Source of the DNA: an uncultured Caulobacteraceae bacterium
GTDB taxonomy: Bacteria > Pseudomonadota > Alphaproteobacteria > Caulobacterales > Caulobacteraceae
Direction of reading: 5' to 3'
DNA length: 37,032 nt
NCBI GenBank assembly: GCA_903872075.1
Contig: CAIQJF010000079.1
Location: forward strand, 1 to 37,032
Positions 27,512-36,023 of this stretch are shown in pieces. Each line of letters begins with the position of its first letter. Within the stretch, counting starts at the first letter, position 1. The notes under the pieces were generated by a model. It saw only the letters and a list, made by a program, of their open reading frames with translations, was not told where the DNA came from and did no database searches. The position numbers and the translations under genes were made by a program.

Positions 27512-28309
27512 AAACCAGCCGGCCTCGCGCAGGGCTTTGGCGTAGGCGCGGCTGACGGGCGCGGTCAGCCCGCCCTGAAGGGTCAGGGTGGCGCGTCCAT
27601 CGCCGCGTTCGACATCGATCACAGCATTACGACCCACCCACCAGGACCGGTGGGTGCGCGCGCCCTCCAGCCCGTCCAGTTCCACCAGAGCGTCCGCCAG
27701 GCGCATGAGGATCAGATCCTCGCCGCGGGAGGTGTGGACCCGCAGATAGTGATCCTGGGCCTCCACGGCCCAGAGATCCGCGTCCGCCAACCGCTGCGGC
27801 AAGCGGGCCAGGAACCGCGGCGGCGGGGCCCCCTCGGGCGCGAGATGAGTCGCCATGGGTTCAGGGCGGCGCACCAACAGGGCCAGTATGGTCATTCCCG
27901 CGGTCGTACCCAGGGTCGACGGGGCCACGTCCCAGATGCGCGCCCAGTGGAACGGACGGCCGACAACCCAGGCGCTGGTCGCCGCGACCAGAAACGTCAT
28001 GGGCAGGCCAATCACCAGGGTGGTCAGACCGGCCGCGAGGACTGACCGTTCCAGAAACCAGGTCCTCGGAATCACCCTCCGCGCCACAAGCCGGCCCAGC
28101 GCCGCGCCGGCCAGAACCAGACACTCCCAGTAGAAAAAGCGCGGCAGCAGGGTCATGGCGGTGGTGCCGAATCCGCCGGCCGCCGCCAGGACGGCGCCGA
28201 CAAGCGCCGCGGCGAACCAGATTCGCGCCCAGCTGTCACTGCCCGCGATACGCACCCGTTCGATCAGCCGAGCACGCCGCCGCGATCCGTTCCCGTCCGC
28301 CCCTGCCAA
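27509..28309 (-). CDS. Membrane-bound LytTR-domain transcriptional regulator (start uncertain)
   Basis: Four hydrophobic segments (spanning roughly the first 135 residues from the TTG) are followed by a C-terminal LytTR DNA-binding domain (about the last 100 residues): DLWAVEAQDHYLRVHTSRGEDLILMRLADALVEL, seen in outline, then THRSWWVGRNAVI and a beta-rich end. LytTR domains bind direct repeats upstream of target genes. There is no receiver domain, so sensing is probably through the membrane part. No ATG start exists. I use TTG at 28307-28309, preceded by GGGAGG, giving 266 residues; GTG at 28330 or 28477 are alternatives. It is divergent from the GH18-CE4-GT2 gene, its likely target by position. 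Confidence 0.85.
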   Translation of the reverse strand: MAGADGNGSRRRARLIERVRIAGSDSWARIWFAAALVGAVLAAAGGFGTTAMTLLPRFFYWECLVLAGAALGRLVARRVIPRTWFLERSVLAAGLTTLVIGLPMTFLVAATSAWVVGRPFHWARIWDVAPSTLGTTAGMTILALLVRRPEPMATHLAPEGAPPPRFLARLPQRLADADLWAVEAQDHYLRVHTSRGEDLILMRLADALVELDGLEGARTHRSWWVGRNAVIDVERGDGRATLTLQGGLTAPVSRAYAKALREAGWF

Positions 28310-28395
28310 AGCCCCGCGAGCCTCCCGCACGCCGTCACGGCGCCCCGCCGTGTGAAGGGCGCGCCGATCAGACCGTGTCAATAGGACTGGATCGG

Positions 28396-28417
28396 CAATG
28401 TCGCCCTTGCAACATTG
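28396..28417. promoter_or_regulatory. Inverted repeat in the LytTR / polysaccharide gene intergenic region
   Basis: CAATGT (28396-28401) and ACATTG (28412-28417) form a perfect 6-bp inverted repeat with a 10-bp centre, in a relatively AT-rich patch about 70 nt before the polysaccharide gene ATG. It is a candidate binding site for the neighbouring regulator, though LytTR proteins usually use direct repeats. Confidence 0.3.
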
Positions 28418-28488
28418 GCGGCTTAGGTCATGTTCCGCCGCGCACAGGTCCGCCGCGTGGCGGACAGCGAGAGCCACCCGTCTCGACC

Positions 28489-31400
28489 ATGGAAGATTTC
28501 GTATTTCACGATCCGACGGGACGGCGGGCCAAGCGCGCCAACCTCGGGCTCGGTCTGCTGATCGCCTTTGCGGCGCTGATGATCGCCGCCTTCTTCGCGA
28601 CCCTGGCGTTCGCGCCGCACCTGCCCCGTGTGACCCTCAAGGATCCCCAGGTCCTGCAGGCGCTTCACCCCGAGAACGCGCATCGTTATCGGCGACCCGG
28701 CGGATGGCGGCGGGTGCCCCGCCCTGCGAAAGCCGAGCCCGGATCTCCCGCCCGCCCCCTCTCCGTGGGATTCTATGTGAGTTGGGCAGAGAACTCGCGG
28801 GTGTCCCTCCGACGCCATGTCAACGAGCTTGACGTCGTCGCGCCGCAATGGGTTCTGCTCGATGGCTCTCTGGGCCGGGTCAGCGTGACGTCGGATCCCT
28901 TCGCCGAGGCCCTGGTGGCGGGAGCGAAGAGTCCGCCGTCGGTTCTGCCGATGGTTCACAACGGTCACAACGGCCTCTCCGACGGCCCCCTGGCCGATAG
29001 CCTGCTGCTCTATCCGGCCGCCCAGGACGCTTTGATCCGCAATCTCGTCACCCTGGCCAAGCAGCGCGGCTGGGCAGGCTACATTTTCGATTTCGAGAAC
29101 ATTTCGAAGCCGGCCCTGGCGCAGTACCCGACGTTTCTGGCCAAGGCCCGGGCGGCGCTGAAGCCGCTCGGGCGCGAGGTCTGGGTCTCCGTTCCCTTCA
29201 ACGACGACGCCTGGAACCTGAAGCGTTTCCAGCGGGCAACCGATTCGCTGATGCTCATGGCGTTCGACGAGCACTGGGGAACCGGCGACGCCGGCCCGAC
29301 CGCCTCTCAGGAATGGTTCGAGCGAATCCTGGCGCAGGACATGGCTCAACTCGATGCGGCGCACACGATCGTTATCCTGGCGGGCTACGGCTACGACTGG
29401 ACGCTGAAAGACGACAAGGGGCCGGCCAAGGCGGAAACGGTCACCTTCTACGACGCCACCCAGCTGGCCCATGACGCCAGCGCGGACGTGAAGCTCGACG
29501 ACGACGCGCTCAATCCCGGCTTCGAGTACCAGGACGACGACCAGCGTAAGCACGTGGTGTGGTTCCTCGACGCCGCCACGGTCTACAACCAGATCAAGAT
29601 CGCCGATGCATACCGACCTCAGGGTTACGGCATGTGGCGCATGGGCGATGAAGACCCCTCGGTCTGGCGCTACTACAAACAGCCCTATGGATCGGCCAAG
29701 CCCACGGGTCTCGAGATCATCTCGCCCAGCCAGGCGGTCACGTTCGACGGCACCGGCGAGATTCTGCACGTGGACGCCTCGCCGACCGGCGGTCGCCGCA
29801 CCGTGGAAATCGACCCGGAAACGGACCTGATCTCGGGCGAGGCCTATCAGGTCATGCCAACCCAATACGTCATCGACCGTTACGGCGCACACCCAGGCTG
29901 GGTCGCGCTGACCTTCGACGACGGGCCGGACGGTCGCTGGACCCCACGCATCCTCAATGTGCTGCGGGACAAACACGCGCCGGCTACTTTCTTCGTGATC
30001 GGTCAGAACATGCAGGCCCGCCCGGACCTGGTGGCCCGGGAGGTGCGCGAAGGGCATCTGGTCGGGAACCACACCTGGACCCACCCCAACATCGCCATGA
30101 CACCGGCGGCGCAGACCAATCTGGAGATCAACACCACCCAACGTCTGTTCGAGGTGCTGACAGGCCGCTCGATGCGGTTCTTCCGGCCGCCGTTCTTCGG
30201 CGACGCCGAACCGTCGACGCCCGGCGAAGTGGAACCGCTGAAGTTGGCGCAGGGATTCGGCTATCTGATTGCCGGCCTGCGGATCGACCCGGATGACTGG
30301 CAGAAGCCTCTGCCGGAACAGATCATCAGCCGCACCCTGGAGCGCCTGAAGGCGACCGGGGAAAAGGAAGGCCAGGTCGTGCTTCTGCACGACGCGGGCG
30401 GCGATCGCAGTCGCACCGTGGCGGCCCTGCCGGGGCTGATCGATGCCCTTAGGGCCAACGGCTACAAGCTGGTCACGATGGAACAACTGGCGGGGATGAG
30501 CCGGGCCGACGGCCTGCCGCCCACCTCGCGAAGTTCAGTGGATCTGTGGCTGGACCGCCTGGGATTCGGCTTCTTCCGCTATATCGACCTGGCCATGAAG
30601 GGCCTGTTCATCGTGGCGATCGTGCTGGGACTGGCGCGACTGGCGTTTCTTGCGACCCTGGCCCTCTGGCACCGGATTCAGGAACCGGGTCGCGAGCCGG
30701 CCATGCTCGATCCGGAAACCGGCCCTCTGATCAGTGTCCTGATCCCCTGTTTCAATGAAGAGAAGGTGATTGTCGAATCGGTTCGCCGGATTCTCGCTTC
30801 CGACTGGCGGCGGCTGGAAATCCTGGTGCTGGACGACGGCTCCAAGGACGCCACCTCTGCGGTCGTGCGCGCCGCCTATGCCGATGAGCCGCGGGTCAAG
30901 CTGCTGACGTTCGAGAACGGCGGCAAGGCGCGCGCACTCAATCGGGGCCTGGCGCTGACCAGCGGCGATATCGTGGTCGCCCTGGACGCGGACACGCTCT
31001 TCCCGCCCGACACCCTGCCCCGTCTGGTGCGGTGGTTCGTCGATGCCCGGGTCGGCGCGGTCGCCGGCAACGCCCTGGTGGGCAACCGCCTGAACCTGAT
31101 CACGCGCTGGCAGGCGCTTGAATATGTGACGGCTCAGAACCTCGAACGACGCGCCCTGGCGGCCCTCGGGGCCGTGACGGTGGTGCCAGGCGCCGTGGGC
31201 GCGTGGCGGCGCTCGGTGTTGCTGGAGCTAGGCGGCTATCCGTCGGACACCCTGGCGGAGGATCAGGACCTGACCCTCGCGGTGCAGCGCGCCGGCTATC
31301 GGGTGGAGTTCGACTCCTCGGCCCGCGCCTACACCGAGGCGCCCGACACCGTGCGAGGCCTGCTGAACCAAAGGTTCCGCTGGTCCTTCGGGACGCTGCA

Positions 31401-31845
31401 GTGCCTGTGGAAACACCGCTCGGGCCTGTTCAACGTCAAACAGCCGGTTCTGGGGTTCGTCGCCCTGCCGCAGATCTGGCTCTTCCAGATCTTCCTGACG
31501 GTCGCCGCGCCGCTGGTGGACCTTGCCATCGTCTCGAACCTGATCTGGTCGGTGTACGGCCGCGCCTTCCACCCGGTGGAATGGTCGCCGGACAATTTCA
31601 TCCGGTCGGTGTTCTACTGGGCAGCCTTCATCTTCCTGGATCTGTCCGCCGGCGCTTTGGGCATGTCGCTGGAGCGCAAGGCGCCCTGGAAGGACCTCAT
31701 CTGGCTGCCGATCCAGCGGTTCGGCTACCGCCAGCTGATGTACTATGTGGTGGTCAAGTCGGTGGTCAGCGCCATCCGCGGCTATCGGGTGGGCTGGGGC
31801 AAGCTGGAACGACGCGCCACGGCCCAGCTCGGCAAGACCCTCTGA
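28489..31845 (+). CDS. Trimodular GH18-like / CE4 deacetylase / GT2 synthase membrane protein
   Basis: This 1118-residue protein joins three carbohydrate-active modules. After an N-terminal membrane helix (about 20-40) comes a GH18/YaaH-like domain (about 90-395) with GYIFDFEN, keeping the D201-x-E203 catalytic pair. Next is a NodB-type polysaccharide deacetylase (about 465-660) with TFDDGPD (D477, D478), NHTWTHP (H528, H532), RPP (566-568) and LLHD (634-635). After a membrane helix (about 560 codons from the start of CE4 region, near 690-715) follows a processive GT2 synthase with LDDGS (D782, D783), LDADT (D833, D835), EDQD (924-927) and QRFRW (961-965), then C-terminal membrane helices. 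It resembles PgaB plus PgaC in one chain, so synthesis and modification of an N-acetylhexosamine polymer is inferred. The ATG at 28489 is chosen. Confidence 0.93.
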   Translation: MEDFVFHDPTGRRAKRANLGLGLLIAFAALMIAAFFATLAFAPHLPRVTLKDPQVLQALHPENAHRYRRPGGWRRVPRPAKAEPGSPARPLSVGFYVSWAENSRVSLRRHVNELDVVAPQWVLLDGSLGRVSVTSDPFAEALVAGAKSPPSVLPMVHNGHNGLSDGPLADSLLLYPAAQDALIRNLVTLAKQRGWAGYIFDFENISKPALAQYPTFLAKARAALKPLGREVWVSVPFNDDAWNLKRFQRATDSLMLMAFDEHWGTGDAGPTASQEWFERILAQDMAQLDAAHTIVILAGYGYDWTLKDDKGPAKAETVTFYDATQLAHDASADVKLDDDALNPGFEYQDDDQRKHVVWFLDAATVYNQIKIADAYRPQGYGMWRMGDEDPSVWRYYKQPYGSAKPTGLEIISPSQAVTFDGTGEILHVDASPTGGRRTVEIDPETDLISGEAYQVMPTQYVIDRYGAHPGWVALTFDDGPDGRWTPRILNVLRDKHAPATFFVIGQNMQARPDLVAREVREGHLVGNHTWTHPNIAMTPAAQTNLEINTTQRLFEVLTGRSMRFFRPPFFGDAEPSTPGEVEPLKLAQGFGYLIAGLRIDPDDWQKPLPEQIISRTLERLKATGEKEGQVVLLHDAGGDRSRTVAALPGLIDALRANGYKLVTMEQLAGMSRADGLPPTSRSSVDLWLDRLGFGFFRYIDLAMKGLFIVAIVLGLARLAFLATLALWHRIQEPGREPAMLDPETGPLISVLIPCFNEEKVIVESVRRILASDWRRLEILVLDDGSKDATSAVVRAAYADEPRVKLLTFENGGKARALNRGLALTSGDIVVALDADTLFPPDTLPRLVRWFVDARVGAVAGNALVGNRLNLITRWQALEYVTAQNLERRALAALGAVTVVPGAVGAWRRSVLLELGGYPSDTLAEDQDLTLAVQRAGYRVEFDSSARAYTEAPDTVRGLLNQRFRWSFGTLQCLWKHRSGLFNVKQPVLGFVALPQIWLFQIFLTVAAPLVDLAIVSNLIWSVYGRAFHPVEWSPDNFIRSVFYWAAFIFLDLSAGALGMSLERKAPWKDLIWLPIQRFGYRQLMYYVVVKSVVSAIRGYRVGWGKLERRATAQLGKTL

Positions 31846-31887
31846 AGAGGCGAAGGCGCCCGCCCGAAGGCGGACGCCTGACCACGA

Positions 31888-34041
31888 TCAGGGCTTCGGA
31901 CTCGCCGCGGACTGCAGAGCCGTCAGGAGCACCGACCAGGCGCCGGAATTCGCCGGCAGGCCCGGCATGTCGGAATTCACGAACAGGACCGCCGCCACAC
32001 CCGGCATTGGGCTCGTGAACTTCGTCGGGCAGCCGCTGTGGCCGCCGAAGATTCCGACCGAGGTCGTCTGCAACGATCCGTTGCCCGTGCCGTCCGCGCC
32101 ATTCTTTTCCAGCCAGCGGTGTCCGGCGCCGTCGGACACGATGTCCCAGCCGACCGGATGGCTGGCGGGGTTGGTCTCCATGTCGTTGAACTGGCAGTCC
32201 GTCAGGATGCGATGATCGGCGCTGTTCAGGCTGATCAGAACCTTGGCGTAGTCGCGCACCGAGACGTACCAGCCCCAGTCGCCGCACGAGGCGGTGAGCG
32301 GGCCCCAGTCGTCCGCCACATCTCCCGGAAAGACATGGGGAACGGCGTAGGCCGACGGGTTGGCCGGCGGGGCGCAGGACGGACCCTGGACACCCACGGG
32401 AGCGAAGACATTGGCCTGCACGAGGGCGACGTAGTCGTTGGCCAGGGTCATGGGGTCGTTGCTTGTCTCGCCGTTGAAGCGAGGCAGCAGCAGCCGCATG
32501 ATCCCGAAGTTGGTGTCGGTGTAGCAGGGCGTCTTGTTGGTGATGATCGGATTGGGGAGATTGATGGTCGTGTTGCCGGGCGTACTCGCGCTCGGCGGGC
32601 CGGGACAGAAGTAAGGCGCGCCAGGGTTGGAAATGGACTGGGTGAAGAAAGCCTGGAGCCCCGCGAAATCCTGCCCGGAAGCGGCGGCATAGTACTGCTG
32701 CAGGCCGCTGGTTTGGGAGACGAACTCACGAAGGGTGATGCTCCTGACCGGTTGGGTCACCTTTGGCGTGTCCTTGGGCAGCGACCAGTTCGACGGCAGG
32801 AACGGATAGGCGAGGCTGTCGAGCTTGCCGTTCATGACGCGCATGGCCGTCAACCCCGTCAGCACCTTGCTGGTGCTTGCGATCTGCATCTCGGTGTCGG
32901 GCGAGAAGTCGGTTTCGGGAGGTCTGACGGAGGTGCGCGCTTTGCCAAAGGCGCCGAAGACTCCCCGCGGACCGCTCTCGCGATCGCCGACGTAGAAAGC
33001 GTAGCCCACGACCTTGCAGCCGATCTGACTGTGAATTGATCGGGCGACCTTGTTGAGGTTCATGCAGGTCTTGTCGTCGCACAGCACCGCGTTGGAGACC
33101 GGCCGACCGTCCTGCCACGGCTTGGAGTCGCCGAACCCCTGATAGAGATAGGCCTCGGCGTGATCGCCGATCGGCGCCTGAGCCACCGGTCCCGACCAAT
33201 CCATCTGGGCCCGCAGATCGACCCCGCAATCATCCCGGTAGCGCTGCTTCCACTCACCCATCTGCACGAACTGGGGCGTTTGGGACTTCGGCGGCGGAAG
33301 CATGGCGGTGAGGTGCAAGGTGATCGGCGGTGACACCTGGCCTGGGCCAAGCACGCCAACCGACGCGGCGTTGTCCGTCTGCCGCATGAGGACATTGGAG
33401 TCGCTTATGGAGAGACGGAACGGATCGGTCTTGCCCTTGCCGTTGTTCACCGCCCGCACGGTGATGGTGGCGTTGGCGAACAGGATCTGCGTGTTCGGAA
33501 CCTGGCCGATACTCTCGGCGTAGTGGACCAGGGCGATGTCCGGGAAGACCGCTGAACGGCCGAAGTGAATCGGTACGGGCGGCCCGGACTTGACCTGCGT
33601 GACGGTGACGACCGGCGAGGTGGCGCCGAGGGGATCACCCGATGCGTCGTGAGGCGAGATGGCGACGTCGTAGACCACCGGAGACGCCGTGGGCGTGGTC
33701 TTCAGGAACGCCTGAGGACCCGACGCCGGGATCGTGAAGTCGAGAAAGTGGCCCGCCACCGGCGCGGGACCGGATTCGCCCTGGGCGACGATCTGACCGG
33801 GCGCGCCGGCCACCGTGACCTTCCAGGTCCCGCCGGCCGCGGGCTGATCGGTGGTCCAACGCAAGAACAGCGGTTGCGGAACATCGACGGTCACCGCCGT
33901 CTCAAAAGTCTGGAACTCGTGACTGCCCTCGACAATCTTGAGTGTCGCGGCGGCGAACGCCGTCATAGGCGACAACAAAGACGCGCCGACGGCCAAGCAT
34001 ATACCGGCCACAAGGCCGGACGGTGAGACTAGGGAATTCAT
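31888..34041 (-). CDS. Large exported serine beta-lactamase-like hydrolase
   Basis: This 717-residue protein has a signal peptide (about 1-30, ending AFA-A) and a long N-terminal beta-rich region (about 35-340, Ig/CARDB-like by its alternating strands) with several Cys. The C-terminal class-C beta-lactamase/DD-peptidase-like domain (about 350-717) shows S389-T-S-K392 (SxxK), Y507-T-D-T-N (the YxN position holds Asp) and H668-S-G670 in place of KTG. All are consistent with an active serine hydrolase of esterase or peptidase type rather than true resistance enzyme. Six or more Cys fit a periplasmic, disulfide-bonded protein. The start at 34041 follows GGAAGG. No function can be assigned from context. 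Confidence 0.85.
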   Translation of the reverse strand: MNSLVSPSGLVAGICLAVGASLLSPMTAFAAATLKIVEGSHEFQTFETAVTVDVPQPLFLRWTTDQPAAGGTWKVTVAGAPGQIVAQGESGPAPVAGHFLDFTIPASGPQAFLKTTPTASPVVYDVAISPHDASGDPLGATSPVVTVTQVKSGPPVPIHFGRSAVFPDIALVHYAESIGQVPNTQILFANATITVRAVNNGKGKTDPFRLSISDSNVLMRQTDNAASVGVLGPGQVSPPITLHLTAMLPPPKSQTPQFVQMGEWKQRYRDDCGVDLRAQMDWSGPVAQAPIGDHAEAYLYQGFGDSKPWQDGRPVSNAVLCDDKTCMNLNKVARSIHSQIGCKVVGYAFYVGDRESGPRGVFGAFGKARTSVRPPETDFSPDTEMQIASTSKVLTGLTAMRVMNGKLDSLAYPFLPSNWSLPKDTPKVTQPVRSITLREFVSQTSGLQQYYAAASGQDFAGLQAFFTQSISNPGAPYFCPGPPSASTPGNTTINLPNPIITNKTPCYTDTNFGIMRLLLPRFNGETSNDPMTLANDYVALVQANVFAPVGVQGPSCAPPANPSAYAVPHVFPGDVADDWGPLTASCGDWGWYVSVRDYAKVLISLNSADHRILTDCQFNDMETNPASHPVGWDIVSDGAGHRWLEKNGADGTGNGSLQTTSVGIFGGHSGCPTKFTSPMPGVAAVLFVNSDMPGLPANSGAWSVLLTALQSAASPKP

Positions 34042-34175
34042 GGAGCCTTCCAGAGTGTTGATCAGGCCCCTAATGACTCCATTGTTTAGACGCTTTATTG
34101 CCAAATTCAACGTGAAATTTGCCTCATTGAAGGCGGCCGCCGCTGAGCCGGAAACGCCGGCCGCGATGCCGGGCG
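34042..34175 (-). other. AT-rich gap upstream of the beta-lactamase-like gene
   Basis: This 134-bp gap separates two minus-strand genes. It is markedly richer in A+T than its surroundings at 34070-34130 and most likely carries the promoter of the beta-lactamase-like gene, but no convincing -35/-10 pair could be fixed. Confidence 0.35.
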
Positions 34176-35834
34176 CTATCGCCGCTTCAGATGACGCATG
34201 ACGCGCACGAACGCCTCGCCAGCCAGATGCTTGTGAATCTTCTCCATCATCGCGAACGAATCGTTGAGGATGAAATCCGCGTCGACCTTCGGCAGGGCGT
34301 CGATCGCGACCAGCAGCCGGCGCACGTCCGGGCTGTCGGGATCGCGTTCCGGCGCGGCCACCGGCTCCGCGTTGAGACCCAGGTCGCTCTCCGCACGCGT
34401 CGGCTCCTTGATCGCCGCCACCTCGTCCAGCGCCTTGTAGACGTCGTCGACCTTCGGCGAGCCGTAGGCGTTGAACCCCTCGGGGTCCGGATCCCAGAAC
34501 CCGACGACGGCGTCGCGAAGATAGGTTCCATTCGCCAGACGCAGGTTCCGGTCCCAGGCGCTCCTGAAATAGTCATAGCCGGCGTAGATGTGATTGAAGA
34601 TGGCGATCTGCCGCTTCGAATACCGGCGCCCATCGACGGTCTCGGAGGCAGGATCGTTGGAGAGGGTGCGCCAGGCCGCGATAGTGCTCGCGGTCGTCGC
34701 GCCCGGCGCCATGGTCGCCTCGGCGCGGGAATAGGCTCGGAACTCGGACTTGTAGCGCCTCAAGGCGTCTTCGGCTTCCACGGCCAGGGCCGGTTCCACC
34801 TGCATGCCCAGGCTCGCCGCCTCGCCGGAGTTGACCCCAGATCCCTCGAGCAATGCATCGGTCCGTTCGGCGGCGTGGCGCAGACCGGCCAGGGCGTCGC
34901 GGCCTGCATGCATGTCGGAATCGTGCTGAACCTCATGCACGATCGTCTGCCAGACATCTTCCTGCGATTTGAGGGCAGGGCGAACCACAGCGATGGCGCC
35001 CGGTTTGCCGGACGGACCCGCGAAATTCCAACCCAGGGTGATTGCCTTTTCGAACTGCACATTGGTCGTGTCGGCATAGTCATCGGCGTTGTAGGTGACC
35101 GCCGGTTTGCCGATCGCGCCGGGCGCGCCCAGGGTTGCCGCCGGAAACAGGGCCTGGGTGTCCTTCGGATCCTTGCCAGCGGCCTGCAGACGCTGCTCGG
35201 AGTCGCCAACAGGCGTAACCGCGTAGAGCGCCGTCTTGTGCGCGCCGATGATCCAGTCGCAGGCATTCTTCAACCGACGGTCGCTGTGCTGGGCCGCGCC
35301 CGCGACGAGATGGTCCTCCAACGCCTCGCGATCGGCCTGCTGGTCGGCATTGGCCTGGGAGCGGGCCTGGTGGCGCACCGCGACCAGCTCGCGCGCAATA
35401 TCCGCCTTCAGGTCGTTGAGCACCCTGCGGCGGCGATCGGTCTTGGACATCCCAAGGATCGCATGGGTCTCAGGCGGTTGCTCGGTTAGGCCATGCTCGG
35501 CCTCCCACGCCGCAATCAATCCGCTGATCAGCGCCAGCATCCTGAGCTGGCCAGCGCTGTTTTTCGGGTGCGCCGAGACTGCCGGATAGTCCCCGACATG
35601 AAACAGCAGCTGTTCATAAGCGCCGGGCTCGCCAAACAACCCGGCGCCGGGCGGGGCGTCCCTGGCCAATTGCGAACGAGTCGGCATGAAGAACGCCATC
35701 GGCTGAATGACGGAGCGAGGCGACGCCGCCCGCATCATTCTGGCGAAGGTGTCCTCATCGGTCGTCGCGAGCGATTGGGCTTCCCGGCCATCGCCATCAC
35801 GACGCCGGTCGGCGAGGCGCTGCGCCGCCGGCAT
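34176..35834 (-). CDS. Unknown protein with an HEVQHD metallopeptidase-like motif
   Basis: From the ATG at 35834 the product has 552 residues; GTG at 35894 would add 20. Residues 300-305 are HEVQHD in the context TIVHEVQHDSDMHAG, a zincin-like HExxH helix. Some 55-65 residues later comes RRYKSEFRAYSRAE, whose Glu could be the third metal ligand. A similar pairing of HEVQHD with a YKxEFRAY segment occurs, as I recall it, in proteins linked to contractile injection systems and polymorphic toxins. The N-terminal half is helical and charged (KTDRRRRVLNDLKADIARELVA). There is no signal peptide and no immunity gene is obvious next to it. Function is unassigned. Confidence 0.75.
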   Translation of the reverse strand: MPAAQRLADRRRDGDGREAQSLATTDEDTFARMMRAASPRSVIQPMAFFMPTRSQLARDAPPGAGLFGEPGAYEQLLFHVGDYPAVSAHPKNSAGQLRMLALISGLIAAWEAEHGLTEQPPETHAILGMSKTDRRRRVLNDLKADIARELVAVRHQARSQANADQQADREALEDHLVAGAAQHSDRRLKNACDWIIGAHKTALYAVTPVGDSEQRLQAAGKDPKDTQALFPAATLGAPGAIGKPAVTYNADDYADTTNVQFEKAITLGWNFAGPSGKPGAIAVVRPALKSQEDVWQTIVHEVQHDSDMHAGRDALAGLRHAAERTDALLEGSGVNSGEAASLGMQVEPALAVEAEDALRRYKSEFRAYSRAEATMAPGATTASTIAAWRTLSNDPASETVDGRRYSKRQIAIFNHIYAGYDYFRSAWDRNLRLANGTYLRDAVVGFWDPDPEGFNAYGSPKVDDVYKALDEVAAIKEPTRAESDLGLNAEPVAAPERDPDSPDVRRLLVAIDALPKVDADFILNDSFAMMEKIHKHLAGEAFVRVMRHLKRR

Positions 35835-35849
35835 GCGAGCGGTCCGCGA

Positions 35850-35902
35850 GCGGTGGCGTGACGCCCGAAGCCTGATCACAGGAAGCCGCCTCACGCCACC
35901 GC
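35850..35902. repeat. 12-bp inverted repeat upstream of the HEVQHD-protein gene
   Basis: GCGGTGGCGTGA (35850-35861) and TCACGCCACCGC (35891-35902) are a perfect inverted repeat separated by 29 bp. It lies just upstream of the ATG at 35834 on the minus strand. Looped DNA or a 5' UTR stem-loop are both possible. Confidence 0.5.
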
Positions 35903-35955
35903 GTGCCAGGAAGGGTGATCACGACTAATCGGCTGAGGCAAGCCGCGCACCGCGG

Positions 35956-35984
35956 TTGCGCCGCTTCGGCGCCCTTCCTATAAC
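35956..35984 (+). promoter_or_regulatory. sucC promoter
   Basis: TTGCGC (35956-35961) and TATAAC (35979-35984) are 17 nt apart, a good sigma-70-type promoter. Transcription would start near 35991, giving a leader of about 33 nt before the sucC ATG. Confidence 0.6.
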
Positions 35985-36023
35985 CGGCCGCCATTCCACA
36001 GCCCCATCGTTCAAGAGCGCGCC

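Noticed and set aside
28423..30486. A 687-codon open frame on the minus strand opposite the GH18-CE4-GT2 gene
   Set aside because: The plus-strand frame has full catalytic motifs; the antisense frame has none and is a codon-bias shadow.
34191..35489. A 432-codon plus-strand open frame opposite the HEVQHD gene
   Set aside because: Low-complexity Arg/Gly/Val/Leu composition and no recognisable motif; the minus frame has normal protein character.
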